From assembly GCA_003427395.1 (NCBI GenBank), contig BFEA01000928.1, forward strand, positions 59,500 through 83,373: 23,874 nucleotides of DNA, in the 5' to 3' direction. The notes beneath the pieces were generated by a model, which ran no database searches, was not told where the DNA came from, and saw only the letters and a list, made by a program, of their open reading frames with translations. Position 1 is the first letter of the stretch. Each line of letters begins with the position of its first letter. Shown here one piece after another: positions 1 to 9,413 of the stretch. The DNA is from Chara braunii. Lineage: Eukaryota > Streptophyta > Charophyceae > Charales > Characeae. The position numbers and the translations under genes were made by a program.

Positions 1-284
1 GTCCTTATGGTCCTGGCTCCATGTCCGTTCTGGGGAGCGTCAGTCCAGTTCCTTTCCACCGGCAAGTCGAGAATGAAATACATGGTGAACACCCTCACGC
101 TTCCTTCCGTCTGGCCGAAGGAACCTTGACCAGCATTGATTGCTCCCTTTTCAGGAGGATTGACTGTCAGCTTGCCCTACCTCTTTTCCTCTCAAAAACT
201 ATAATGTCTCTGCCAGATGCTACGTGTAAAGCAAGAAAAGGGGAGAGTTGTCTAGTTGTTGAGATTATGATCTCAGTTAGCTCT
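1..284 (-). other. Probable 3' flank or 3' UTR of the minus-strand LINE
   Basis: This stretch lies downstream of the presumed native stop of the LINE reading frame (stop at 285-287 on the minus strand). I see no convincing coding sequence on either strand and no poly(A) tail that would mark the end of the element, so the LINE 3' end may lie beyond the left edge. Open frames on the plus strand here have no recognisable motif and are best read as antisense shadows. Confidence 0.35.
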
Positions 285-1740
285 TCACTGGGACCCTGTT
301 CTCGTGTTGTGCCACTTCTTCGACACCAATCTGTTGTCCACCACAGTGGCGATCTTTCCTTGCAAAAGCCAGTTTCTATCGAATTTACGTCTCTTTGTGG
401 CTATCCTTTCGGGTCTGCCTTTCGTAATTATGGTCACTTCTCGCCATCAGGATCGAATCTCTGTTTCCGCCATTCTCAGCAGCAGAACCCACGTTTCCTC
501 TCTTGGTATCTCAGTTCCTTCGCTCGTCTTGGAGCATCTTTTCTTCCAGATTACCCATAGCGCCAACTTTCTGAGTAGATGGAACCAGACTTCCTTGCCG
601 ACTTTGAGATTGTTAGTGTCGTTAGCTAGGAGCAGGATGTTAAGGGGGGTTGTAGCCGGGGGGGGGTGATGAGAAGAGAGAGGTCCAAAGGACGCGCACT
701 TTGTTCCAGATCCATGTTGCTTCCGTGCAGTATAAAAGGCAGTGGAGAGTGTCTTCCACGGCGTTGTCTGTGCACAGACTGCATATATCAGTGCTTTCAG
801 GGTCTGTGTGTTTTCTTCTCTTGTGAAGCCACTGATTGGTTGGAAGAGAGACGTGTGCTAAGAGCCATTGCATGCTTCGGATCCTAGCCGGTCTAATGGT
901 GAGGAATTTAGTCCATGGGATGGATATGGGGGCCGAGGGCCCCAGACTTAGTATTTCCTTCCATTTGCTTTCGAGTCTGGTATCAGGGTCTGTGGTCCGT
1001 AGGCCTAGATCATAGCCGAATTTGACATCGTACTCAGCTATTGTCCTCGTCCTCCCTGAGTTGACCTGTTTCCATATTCATTCTTTTGGGTCGAATTCTA
1101 GCTCTGAGATGCAAAGCTCCGGTCGGAAAATCTTCCAGGGTTTGGACTTTGATACCCTCACTTTTCTTAGTCGAAAAGTCTCCAGCAACTCGCTCCGCGG
1201 GTCGATGTTCTGGGCTTCTATTTCGTTTGTGTTGTTTTTCGCTATCGGGTAAGAAAAGAACTTGGCTAGATAGCCGGCTGGGCTAGTCCTCGCAACAAAT
1301 CTGTATGCTATGGTAGGCTGGGCTTGGGAGACTAGTATGCCCCAGTCCCCGGATTTCCAGGAGAATTCCTCTCTTAGGAGGGGGATACTATTCTGGATCA
1401 GCGCTAAGTTCTCAGCGAGGGCGTGGCAGCCCTTTAATGTGTTGCATAGTTCCTGATCCGTTGCCCACCGTCCTGGGTCTTCTATCCAGATGTGTTTGAC
1501 CTGCCACACACCTTTTTCTACCCAGGATAGCCATCTGCGGTCCCATGAGCGCAGAGTCCACGTCGTTCCACTGGGGTCAGTGATCCAAGGGTTGCAGAAG
1601 AGAGGTTGTCTCAGTATTTCTTCTCTATTATCTGGTGTCCCGTGCTTGCTCGGCATCATTTTGCACCAGGCTTTGATGGTGGGGCTCCAATATGTGCTGC
1701 GTTTTTTTGGCAAAGACCAAGGGAAAAAGGAGGGGGGGGG
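285..1740 (-). pseudogene. 3' part of an L1-like LINE ORF2 (C-terminal region), 5'-truncated and broken
   Basis: Minus-strand translation from about 1713 down to 285 reads as the region after the reverse transcriptase of a plant-type LINE. It has the segment REEILRQPLFCNPWI near the start, a C-X2-C-X9-H-X4-C motif (CSLC...H....C) at about 730-790, and LALWVIWKKR further on, typical of LINE C-termini. The frame has an in-frame TGA at 1078-1080, shifts inside the G run at about 651-667, and meets a second TGA at 447-449. Coding resemblance then continues to a stop at 285-287. The last 50 residues resemble the end of the plus-strand LINE ORF2 (pattern F-x-R-x-W ... K-x-A ... R-x-V), so both belong to one family. 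The upstream end sits at a G run near 1740 with no endonuclease or RT core, as expected of 5' truncation during target-primed reverse transcription. Family assignment is firm; the exact ends are not. Confidence 0.8.
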
Positions 1741-1840
1741 GGGGCACTAGAGTCAGGCCGGGTGCTGCCTCGCACAACAGGTGGCAGCGTACCCTCCCAT
1801 CAGCTAGTGGAAGATTCAGTCATTTTATTTATCTATTTGA

Positions 1841-1842
<2 letters not shown>
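1741..1842. other. Short non-coding spacer
   Basis: This lies between the truncated LINE and the (TA)n tract. It opens with the end of a G run and shows no motif I recognise. Confidence 0.4.

Positions 1843-1888
<46 letters not shown>
1843..1888. repeat. (TA)n dinucleotide microsatellite
   Basis: Uninterrupted alternating A/T for about 46 bp, some 23 units. Open frames through it coding for Ile-Tyr runs are artefacts of the repeat. Confidence 0.97.
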
Positions 1889-1891
<3 letters not shown>

Positions 1892-2204
1892 CACAGGCTA
1901 TAAACGTCCGAGTGGGGAGGGCTGTATTGGGGTTCGTTGTGGTGATCAGGGGAAGATCCACCCCATAGTTGCAGTTTGGTGAGTAGGGGAGCGGGGACAT
2001 CTCTACCCCTCGTTGATTACCGAGCCCCTCGTCACCATGCTGCACGTCCGGTCTGTTATAGTCGAGACCGCTGCCTGGTCTATGTGTTCGATACCTGCGC
2101 ACGGGCCGCTCTCTCCCTCTTCGTCGAGGTGTGTCTAGTCCGGTAATGCTCACTGGACGAGCTGGGGCTTTCGTCCTTTTCACAGGCCATGTACATTTTG
2201 GCTG

Positions 2205-2206
<2 letters not shown>
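1889..2206. other. Unassigned spacer between microsatellites
   Basis: About 320 bp of mixed composition with no reading frame that carries a recognisable motif and no RNA-gene structure that I can see. Confidence 0.4.

Positions 2207-2285
<79 letters not shown>
2207..2285. repeat. (GA)n dinucleotide microsatellite
   Basis: A perfect GA run of about 79 bp. Frames across it give Glu-Arg or Leu-Ser runs with no coding meaning. Its true length is uncertain because short-read assemblies often collapse such tracts. Confidence 0.97.
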
Positions 2286-2287
<2 letters not shown>

Positions 2288-3538
2288 CTGTGTGGTGAGG
2301 AGGGTTCGCTCCTTTGGGATGGCCGGGTCGTAGTTTCTGTGACGCGTAAATGCTTGAAGCTATGCCTTGCATGTGGATGGTTGCCTTTCCAGCGAATGCA
2401 AAATAGCTGCCTTGCATGGGACTCTGTCGCTGTGGGTGTGTGTTACTCCGGATGCTGTTGTATTTAGCAACAATAAGCTATGATTACTACCTGTGTTGTT
2501 ATTGAGGAGGCCGTTGCTGAGTCACGCGACATAGGGGTGTTTTTGGCTGCATGAGCGGTACATTTCTGAACTCGGTTATTACCAAGAGCCTTTGGGTTGC
2601 TGGACCACTACTGCTAAGGCATTGGTTACGGTTGTGCCCAGGAGTTACTTCTGTTGATGGCTCAGCCGACAGCAGCGGACTGTTGCTGTGGGGGGGGGCG
2701 GCAATGCCTGGCTGAGAAACATCCTGCAGGGGAGGAGGAGTGGTGGTCTCATGCTATGGGACATCGCTGGGTACAAGTTGGGGACGAGCTGGCCATGTCA
2801 GCTGTAACGCAGCAACACTGGGGAGCCACTACGGCTACATAGGCTGCTACTTCACATTTTAACATCAGCATGTACTTTGCGATTGCTACTATTTGGTCTT
2901 GGGTAAGATCAGGCTGCGAGGTGTGGCGGCTAGCTCCGACTACCGCAACAAAGAAGAGTTGGGAGAGGACTGATTGTGGTTGAAATTCTTGGTGTTGCTG
3001 CGATGGCGACTGGTTGCGGAGGTTGGGGCAGCAGCTGTGGTCAGCGCTAAGACGGACCGGGGCTTGTCCAATGAGAAGTGACTATTGCCGCAGGGTCGTT
3101 ACTGGGAATCCGACAGTAGCTAGCCACTATCGCGGAGGCCGTGCCGCTGCTGCGCTTTCTTAGCAGGCTACGGGTACGAGCTGTGATTTGATGGGCCGTT
3201 ATTAAGCTTCTGCGGCATCAGCTTACTGCATATTCTGTATTCCGGCAAAACTGTTGTTCTTTGCTATGTACAGAACACTGTTGCCTTGCTAGGGGCTGCT
3301 GTTGTGCGAGGCCACCAACCATCACTGACGCGGTGCTGGTGGGCCAGTGCTGATTAGAGGGCGGTATTAGTAGGCTTTGGAGGCGGGGCGCGCCGGTCAC
3401 TTGGCGATACTCAGAGCAGGTTGCTACTATGGCTGCTGTGTTCCAGTGAGGTGCTGCCACAACGTATGGATTGTTGCTGTTGAATAGGACTGCCGATACA
3501 CACAGGCTGGATGCTGTAACTGTGCGCCGCGTTGTTGT
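2286..3538. other. Non-coding stretch with degenerate GCT/GTT-rich sequence
   Basis: About 1.25 kb with no supported gene. Words such as TTGCTGCT, GCTACTA and TGTTGTG recur without a fixed period, which suggests an old, diverged minisatellite related in style to the 35-bp repeat that follows. Open frames are short and lack motifs. Confidence 0.4.
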
Positions 3539-3678
3539 TGTGCAGGGCAGTGTCCTTCGCTGTGCAGCACTGTTGTGCAGGGCAGTGTCCTTCGTTGTGC
3601 ACTACTGCTGTGCAGGGCAGTGTCCTTCGTTGTGCACTACTGCTGTGTTGGGCGGTGTCTATCGCTACTCGCTGCAGT
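3539..3678. repeat. 35-bp minisatellite, four copies
   Basis: Copies begin at 3539, 3574, 3609 and 3644, exactly 35 bp apart. The unit begins TGTGCAGGGCAGTGTCCTTC. The second and third copies are identical as I read them, the first has a few changes, and the fourth is clearly diverged. Two open frames run through the repeat on opposite strands, but their proteins simply repeat the unit. Confidence 0.95.
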
Positions 3679-4330
3679 TGAGCAGGACATTGCTCCTCAC
3701 TGAGAGCAGCAGTGACATACGCTAAGAAAGGGGAGTGGTGTGACTCCCGGAGTGAGAACAGGGTTTGCAAGGGAGGTTCATTGTCGGGGAACCGGAGACC
3801 GTCTGGGGATTGTTACTTTGAGTTTTCGGAGTGTCCCGGCTGCATTATTCTGGCCATCATTGCGGGGCCCTCAGGCGCATCAAGGTAACGAGGCCCTCTC
3901 CAGTAAGATTGAGCGTACCTCCCTTGGACCTTGAGAGTCTACTTTTTCTACTTCTATCTTCCTTACTCTCAGTCTAGTCTGAGATTACGAGAGGAAGGCG
4001 GCAAGCGGTATTGAAACCCATGGTCCGCGCCAAGGCCTCTGTGAGAGGTTGCTCCACCAATTGCGGGAGCTCTGCCGGAGCCCAGGCGGGGTTCTGGAGG
4101 CAGGGAACTTCAGGTATAACTCTCATTTGACACGTGTGATCCCTTCTCCTAACTGTTATCCCCTGGGTATCTGAATACAACTATGTAAGGATATTGTTTT
4201 TTATGTATGTCAGGACATGTTTTTGGAAAGGTAAATCAACAAGTATATATGAGAGTTCAGATACTTTGAGCAAATTCAGACAAAGTAAACTGGGGGAAGG
4301 TGAGATGAAATAACCGGGTCAAACCAAGGT
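3679..4330. other. Unassigned spacer
   Basis: No supported gene. A segment near 3910-3935 (starting TGAGCGTACC) resembles the left side of the hairpin repeats that start further right, but lacks their conserved loop, so I do not count it as a copy. Confidence 0.35.
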
Positions 4331-4530
4331 TGAGCTCCTCTAGGTTGGTGTGGGCTCAGTGCTATGTTTATTTATGTTGCTGGGCTGACTGTATGATCTT
4401 TGAGGCTGGGCCTATCCTAGGTTGGACGGACCAGTCACTATTTTCTTTGGGGTTTCTGAACAGGAGGATGGGCGCCCTAGGTTGGAAAGGCTCGGATTCC
4501 TGGTGTTTTCTTTTGATGGGCTTGAGGTGT
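4331..4530 (+). repeat. Degenerate outlying copies of the hairpin repeat
   Basis: Three sites keep the hexamer TAGGTT flanked by CC and GG or similar. They are 4331-4358 (arms TGAGC/GCTCA), 4406-4434 (arms CTGGGCC/GGACCAG with one mismatch), and about 4470-4495 (weak arms). They lack the CCCY/RGGG inner stem of the main array. I read them as old or divergent members of the same family. Similar single-loop variants lie inside the array at about 4673-4705, 4880-4912 and 5088-5116. Confidence 0.55.
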
Positions 4531-4559
4531 GTTTTCTTCTGAGGGGAACAAAGGCATGC

Positions 4560-5721
4560 GACTAATCGTACCCTTAGGTTAGGGCGGCTTAGCCATAAGC
4601 CATGAACAAATGGCTAACCAGAGTATAAAACTTGATATATATATATTATTGAATTTATATCTTCTGACAGACCAGACACCCTAGGTTGGAAAAACAAGTC
4701 AGTAAGTCAGGTAGAACAAAAAGAGAAAAGAGGTGAATGAAGAGTATAATGAAGGTAACTCGAGCAGGCTGAGCGTACCCTTAGGTTAGGGCGGCTTAGC
4801 CATAAGCCATGAACAAATGGCTAACCAGAGTATAAAACTTGATATATATATATTATTGAATTTATATCTTCTGACAGACCAGACACCCTAGGTTGGAAAA
4901 ACAAGTCAGTAAGTCAGGTAGAACAAAAAGAGAAAAGAGGTGAATGAAGAGTATAATGAAGGTAACTCGAGCAGGCTGAGCGTACCCTTAGGTTAGGGCG
5001 GCTCAATCATATGCTCGTAATAACAAAAGGGGCAGAGAGTTAGTATAAATCTTCTTTTATTTTTCCTTTTAAACACAAGGCAAGGTTGGATGTCTCCCTA
5101 GGTTTGGTAGGTCTGACTATCTACCTAAGAAGAAAGAAAGTCGTAAAGTTTGTGCAAGTATTCATGGTTGTTTAAGCTGTTGCTATGGAGGCTAAGCGTA
5201 CCCTTAGGTTAGGGCGGCTTAGTCATACGTCGTATGTACTTGTTCAGGCAGACCAGACGTACCCTTAGGTTAGGGCGGTCTGGTCGCATTGCCTTATGTA
5301 ACTTAAAATTGTATAGGCTAACTAGGCGTACCCCTAGGTTGGGGCGGCCTAGTGATATGCCCTTGTCGTTGTTGTTCTGTGGGTTGGACGTACCCTTAGG
5401 TTAGGGCGGTCTAACCAGTTGTCGTTTGTGGTTGTCTAGGCAGGTTAAGCACACCCCTAGGTTGGGGCAGTTTAACCATATGCCATATGTAACTTTGTTT
5501 AAATCTGGCTAGGCACACCCCTAGGTTGGGGCAGTCTAGTCCTATGCTTCATGTCGTCAGTTAAGCAGAAGCCAGACGCACCCTTAGGTTAGGGCAGTCT
5601 GGGCATATGTTTTTGTCATGTGTTGGGCATACCCTTAGGTTAGGGCAATCCAATTGTGTGTACCCTTACTTGTTTATTTAGGCAGGTCAGGCATACCCTT
5701 AGGTTAGGGCCTTGTCTGACC
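4560..5721 (+). repeat. Array of 12 hairpin-forming repeats with covarying stems
   Basis: Each unit is 35 nt (37 in the last). It has an 8-nt left arm, three bases RYA, CCCY, loop TAGGTT, RGGG, two bases CR, then an 8-nt right arm. Units are at 4560-4594, 4767-4801, 4974-5008, 5190-5224, 5251-5285, 5320-5354, 5382-5416, 5443-5477, 5507-5541, 5570-5604, 5621-5655 and 5685-5721. Left arms differ between units (for example GACCAGAC, GGTTAAGC, GGTCAGGC), yet the right arm pairs with its own left arm in 6 to 8 of 8 positions, counting G-T. In three units (5320, 5443, 5507) the inner stem is CCCC/GGGG instead of CCCT/AGGG, a change in both strands of the stem. In the run from 5190 on, starts are 49-69 bp apart. 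Spacers often begin CATATGCC or similar and add small palindromes. There is no coding potential. The function is unknown to me. Confidence 0.9.
4567..4980. repeat. Perfect 207-bp tandem duplication
   Basis: Positions 4567-4773 and 4774-4980 read as identical, and a third copy begins at 4981 but diverges after the hairpin element. Each copy carries one full 35-nt hairpin at its boundary, one single-loop variant and an AT-rich stretch. Both junctions fall inside the hairpin element, so slippage or unequal exchange between hairpins is the likely origin. The absence of visible differences makes it recent, recently homogenised, or an assembly artefact. Confidence 0.93.
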
Positions 5722-6104
5722 ATATGCCATAAGTGAGGGGGACATAAAAAGGGAAGAACTGAGTGATTTAACGAACTACTAGGGCTAAACTGATGTGGGA
5801 TTGTGAGAGATGTTTGTGTATGCATGCTTGTGGGCTCTCACTCTGGGTCATCTTTTCGATAGGTTAGTTGTTTTAGATGCTCGCTGAGTGCTGGAGCCAT
5901 AGGCAGATAGGATGGATGATGGAAGGGAAGCTTGGGATAAGATAGGGCTGACCCTGCTAGGAGTTAGGATAAGTGTTAGCTCACAGTCTCACCTAGAGAT
6001 TGTGCAGACTGTCATTGATTCTGAATTATCAAGCAGGTGTCAGGAGTTAGTCCCAAGTATAGCTTTGTTTTGTATCTTTGTTTTCAGTTTTGTATAAATC
6101 TTGA
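5722..6104. other. Unassigned spacer between the two structured repeat families
   Basis: The left end begins with the CATATGCCATA spacer word of the hairpin array. No gene is supported; a 61-residue open frame at 5912-6097 has no recognisable motif. Confidence 0.4.
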
Positions 6105-6320
6105 CAGCCTCCTGTTCCTACGGGAAGCGCTGCCAAAATTTCTACAAATCTGAAAGAGTTAGTCATTTTGGACTCATAGAAATTCTGGAAAGGTACTTTT
6201 CCTACGGGGAGCGCTGCCGAAATTTTGTAGAACTTGGAGATTAAGATTATTTTCAGCTAGGAGAAATCTGGCAATCCATCCTCTTTAGGGGATATGCTGT
6301 CGAAATTTCTTATATTTTTA
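6105..6320 (+). repeat. Second structured repeat family, three copies, about 82-84 bp apart
   Basis: Hairpins are centred on loops at 6119-6122, 6203-6206 and 6284-6287. The first two have loop TACG closed by C-G (stems TTCC/GGAA and TTCC/GGGA), the sequence of a stable UNCG-type RNA tetraloop. The third has loop TTTA with a longer stem, ATCCTC/GGGGAT. Each is followed by GCGCTGCC (or ATGCTGTC) and then an AAATTT word. In the second and third copies the AAATTT is partly complementary to an AGAAAT-type word upstream. Shared order and spacing support a common origin; the third copy is well diverged. Confidence 0.6.
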
Positions 6321-7107
6321 TATAAACATCAGAAGCTAGACAATATTATATCTTGATCACTCAAGCATGGCTTGGGTACTGGCCTGTGCTGCATTGCAGG
6401 TCACCTTTATTCAGATTAATTCAAGGCTTGACTATCTTCAAGCTGATCCTACAAGGATCACCTTCTATTATCTTTTGATAACAGATCGGTTTCCGACTCA
6501 ACTCTAATCCACCCTTGCTACTCAACCTAAAAAGGCTTTAGCCCTGTGTTTTGTGTTGTTTTGTTCTATTTTTACCCGGACTTTAATTGAATGGTCATTT
6601 AATAAAGATGCTGAGTATGTTATTTTGAGAGTTGCACAAAGAGTGAGGCTTGTATGGTTAAAGCGAGGGGTGTGAGCGCAAAGAATGGTTGAAGTTGACC
6701 CCGTGTAGTGTGTGCTCTGTTGATGTGGATCTTTGATGTGGTTACAGGTATGTTCTGTGAATTGAGGTCCAGACTTGGTTTTGCGTATGATTATATGTGT
6801 ATATAATATATTTGAAGGAAGTCGCACCGTGATTGTGAGAGTGAGCGTCTCCCATCTCATAATTTTTATACCATGTTTCTTGTGTCTGCTCGACCCATGA
6901 AGGCCGTGCATAAATGATTAAGTAAGCCTGCACTGAGAGAAAAGGAAGGATTCCCTTTGACCTTTTGCTTTTTAGAGTTATTACGGTCGAACGTTGTAGT
7001 CCGTGGCAGTCGTCAAAGTCAAACCCCTTGATATTTGACCGCCACGACAGCTCAGAGTTGTCTACTCAACCCCTCTGCACAGGGGGCAGAAGAGGGTGTG
7101 GTTTTCG
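6321..7107. other. Unassigned spacer, AT-rich then GC-richer
   Basis: No gene is supported. Composition shifts at about 6960. A nested inverted repeat sits near 7007-7050 (GTCAAA/TTTGAC inside TCGT/ACGA). The rightmost part may belong to an unrecognised element that continues to about 7900. Confidence 0.35.
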
Positions 7108-7175
7108 ACCGCACATGACGGTTGTCTGGCGTTGAGAGATTACCGCACATGACGGTTGTGTGGCGTCGAGAGATT
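7108..7175. repeat. 34-bp direct repeat, two copies
   Basis: Copies begin at 7108 and 7142, each starting ACCGCACATGACGGTTGT, and differ at two positions in the second half. The first bases of a third copy (ACC) follow. Each unit contains a short palindromic word around CATG. Confidence 0.9.
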
Positions 7176-7917
7176 ACCCCTCAAAGCGTTTGCCAGTCGA
7201 CGCTTGAGTGTCGAGCGCGACCCTCGAGATTATCAAGGGCCGCGAGGCTACGAGTACCGTGTTGTATCCCATCAGCGTGAATGCTTGCGCAGACCCGCAT
7301 GATTGATATAAGAAGGTCCCGCGCTCGCGCCATTTTATATTAAGTTCAGCGCGCGATGCTTATTTAACTTTGTTTCAAGGTTATGGGTCAGATACTGAAG
7401 GGACTATGAGCTGTTGTGTTGTGGCGTTGTTTGTAGTGATTGTGTGTCTGTGTGTTAAGCGTGGTAAGTGTGAGTATCGTGGCGTAACGCGTGATGTATG
7501 TAGTACGTCCTAGTCGACCGGCGACGAGTCGAGTTTGGGACCTCAGCCCCCCAGTACGTCGATTCGCGTACGGGTTCGATTTTTAGGCGTTCAACCGCAC
7601 GTACCCCCTATGCTACAGCGAGCGAGAAACGCCCTCGGTTGGGCCACCTCTGCAATTGCATACGAAAAGCTTTCGCATGTGGTTCAGTAGCTCGGCGGGG
7701 ATACGCCCACCTAAGGGATGGTGACAACTCCCACAGGTGGAGGTAAGTGGTGCCTCGCGTGACCCTGTCCTGTCGTAGGGGCTCGCGAGGGGTACGGCTG
7801 GCGCACTCGGCCGGAGCGGCAAACCGCTCTCCGCGACAAGTCCTGCATAATCCTGCGTAACGCGGCTGGGAGGGTCCCCGCACGGGACCGATGCGCTCGA
7901 CACCGCTCCTCACAACT
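7176..7917. other. GC-rich unassigned region with a TATA-like site
   Basis: About 740 bp without a supported gene; overlapping short minus-strand frames show no motif. On the plus strand, TATAAGAAGG at 7307-7316, followed within 70 bp by a change to T-rich sequence, looks like a promoter of the kind found in LTRs. I could not find a primer-binding site or a matching second LTR, so I do not name an element. Confidence 0.3.
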
Positions 7918-9071
7918 AGTCCAAAGAGATGAAAGGGGTATTGTCATTACCAATTGCGTCCACCCGTAGCAAGCTTACCCCCCATGCCTTCGCAACCATG
8001 GTCCCCCACTGCACCTCCTTACGGTATCACCTTGAAGTAGCGCGCCCCCTCCCACTCCCTGCACCCCCCTCACAACCCTCACAAGGTTCCTCCTCTTTGA
8101 GCAAAAATACAGCATAAGCAGGACAACGCCTCTCGTGTTCCCCCACGTAGTACCTAAAGAGCTTCATCCAACCACACCCTCCCCCCCCACAACCCAAACA
8201 CCAACCTTCTACTCGCCTGGAGATGGTAGTCTTAGAGACTTCAGGCACCACCACGTTGTTGCCATCCTCCTCCTGTCAGCCGCCCAAGAAAGGCTGCCAC
8301 CACCACGTACGTAAAATTTCGTAACTTAGGGGGTCTTGATCTGATGGTTCTTGAAAGGGAGCGCTTGCCAGGGCCATCGCAAATGCAAGATTGCCCGGAA
8401 AGGGTTTCAATGGAATGTACCCTTGCGGAACAAAGCAGTTTGAGGCGAATCCCAACCCATTCCGGCATTTGCATGTGGTTTGGAAGCAGCCGGCTGCTTC
8501 TCACTCCCCCCTCTCGCAGATGTCTCCAGCTTCCGTACCTTTCTCTCATTTCTAACGACCCGAAGTTCTCGCTCTCGTCCCTCGAGAGACTGCTGCAATT
8601 CACATATCCTGGTGTCCACTTCTGCTTGCTGGGCTTCGTTTTGCCGTGCGAATTGTCGCTCCATCTGTCGCAAGCTGATGAGAGTCTTCCCCATTTCTCT
8701 AGTTATGTGCTCAAGCTTGTCCTTGAGGGAAGCTACAGCCTCTGCATGCTCTTTTTCCAGTTCTGAAATCTCCTCATTCGCCTTTTCCTCAATTTGCTTT
8801 GCTTTCCGTGATGCCACCATGCGGGCCTCTTTCGCAGCCAAAGAAGCTTAGAACTTGAAGCTTGTTCCTTCATATTTGTTACCGTTGATCGCTCTTCCGC
8901 CAGCTGCTCATTCGCTGACCGGAGCAAGTCCTCAAAGTACTTTGCTCTATTTACTTCTGCGGCACTCCTATCCCTCATCATCTGCAACTCGTCTTCCAAA
9001 ACCATCATCTTCTCCTCCATTGCTCTCAGTTCGTCCCCACTTGCGTACCGCTGGAGTTTCCGCAAGAGCAC
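7918..9071 (-). pseudogene. Broken gene for a coiled-coil protein with a C-terminal Cys/His site
   Basis: The minus strand codes for a long alpha-helical, heptad-rich segment (9071 to about 8490; for example AMEEKMMVLEDEL and LRQMERQFARQNEAQQAEV). A frameshift near 8840-8850 splits it. Near 8450 the continuing frame ends and a different frame carries plausible protein to about 8280, including FVPQGYIPLKPFPGNLAFAM. A TGA at about 8277-8279 is followed in the same frame by WCLGC and, about 20 residues on, HERRCPAYA. Together these give C-X2-C ... H-X3-C, a possible zinc-binding arrangement. The frame ends at about 8027. I do not recognise the family. It could be a gag-like or transposase-associated protein, or a host pseudogene. 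The shared order and strand suggest one gene, but joining the pieces is inference. Plus-strand open frames in this interval are its shadows. Confidence 0.5.
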
Positions 9072-9250
9072 TATCCTCGATCAACATCTTTGTCTCTCTC
9101 TGTAGCTCCTTCACCACCACTTCTTCAGAATTTCAGCCAGGCTGGTGATCCCCTTGCCATCTGCTCCTGCAATGGGGAAAGGCATGCGGCTCGGGCATCA
9201 CACTACTCCCTCCCAACCTACCTCTTTCATAATTTCTCCCACGCACTCCT

Positions 9251-9349
9251 ACTCCCACTATCCTACCTGGGGGTGACCTGACCGAACAGTGGTTGTAGCT
9301 ACTCCCACTATCCTACCTGGGGGTGACCTGACCGAACAGGGGTTGTAGG
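9251..9349. repeat. 50-bp tandem duplication
   Basis: Copies begin at 9251 and 9301 (ACTCCCACTATCCTACCTGG...). They are identical except for a T/G change near the end of the first copy. Confidence 0.93.
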
Positions 9350-9413
9350 TACCAGGGCTAAGCTGAGTCCCACACAGGGTTGTAGGTACCAGGGCTAAGC
9401 TGAGTCCCACACA
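9340..9413. repeat. 37-bp tandem duplication
   Basis: Copies begin at 9340 and 9377 (GGGTTGTAGGTACCAGGGCT...) and appear identical. This duplication abuts and slightly overlaps the 50-bp one, so the two probably arose in the same unstable stretch. Confidence 0.93.

Noticed and set aside
1843-2285. Open frames across the (TA)n and (GA)n tracts
   Set aside because: They encode only Ile-Tyr, Glu-Arg or Leu-Ser runs produced by the repeats.
5190-5721. Looks like a CRISPR array (35-nt repeats with roughly 14-35-nt spacers)
   Set aside because: The repeats differ in both arms, spacer lengths are uneven, spacers share words such as CATATGCC, there are no cas genes, and the surrounding DNA is eukaryotic.
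4560-5721. Integron attC sites, which also keep structure over sequence
   Set aside because: The right arms do not fit GTTRRRY, there are no cassette genes between units, no integrase is present, and the context is eukaryotic.
4567-5721. Telomere-like TTAGGTTAGGG in the hairpin core
   Set aside because: It occurs once per unit as loop plus stem, not in tandem, and the units with CCCC/GGGG lose the resemblance.
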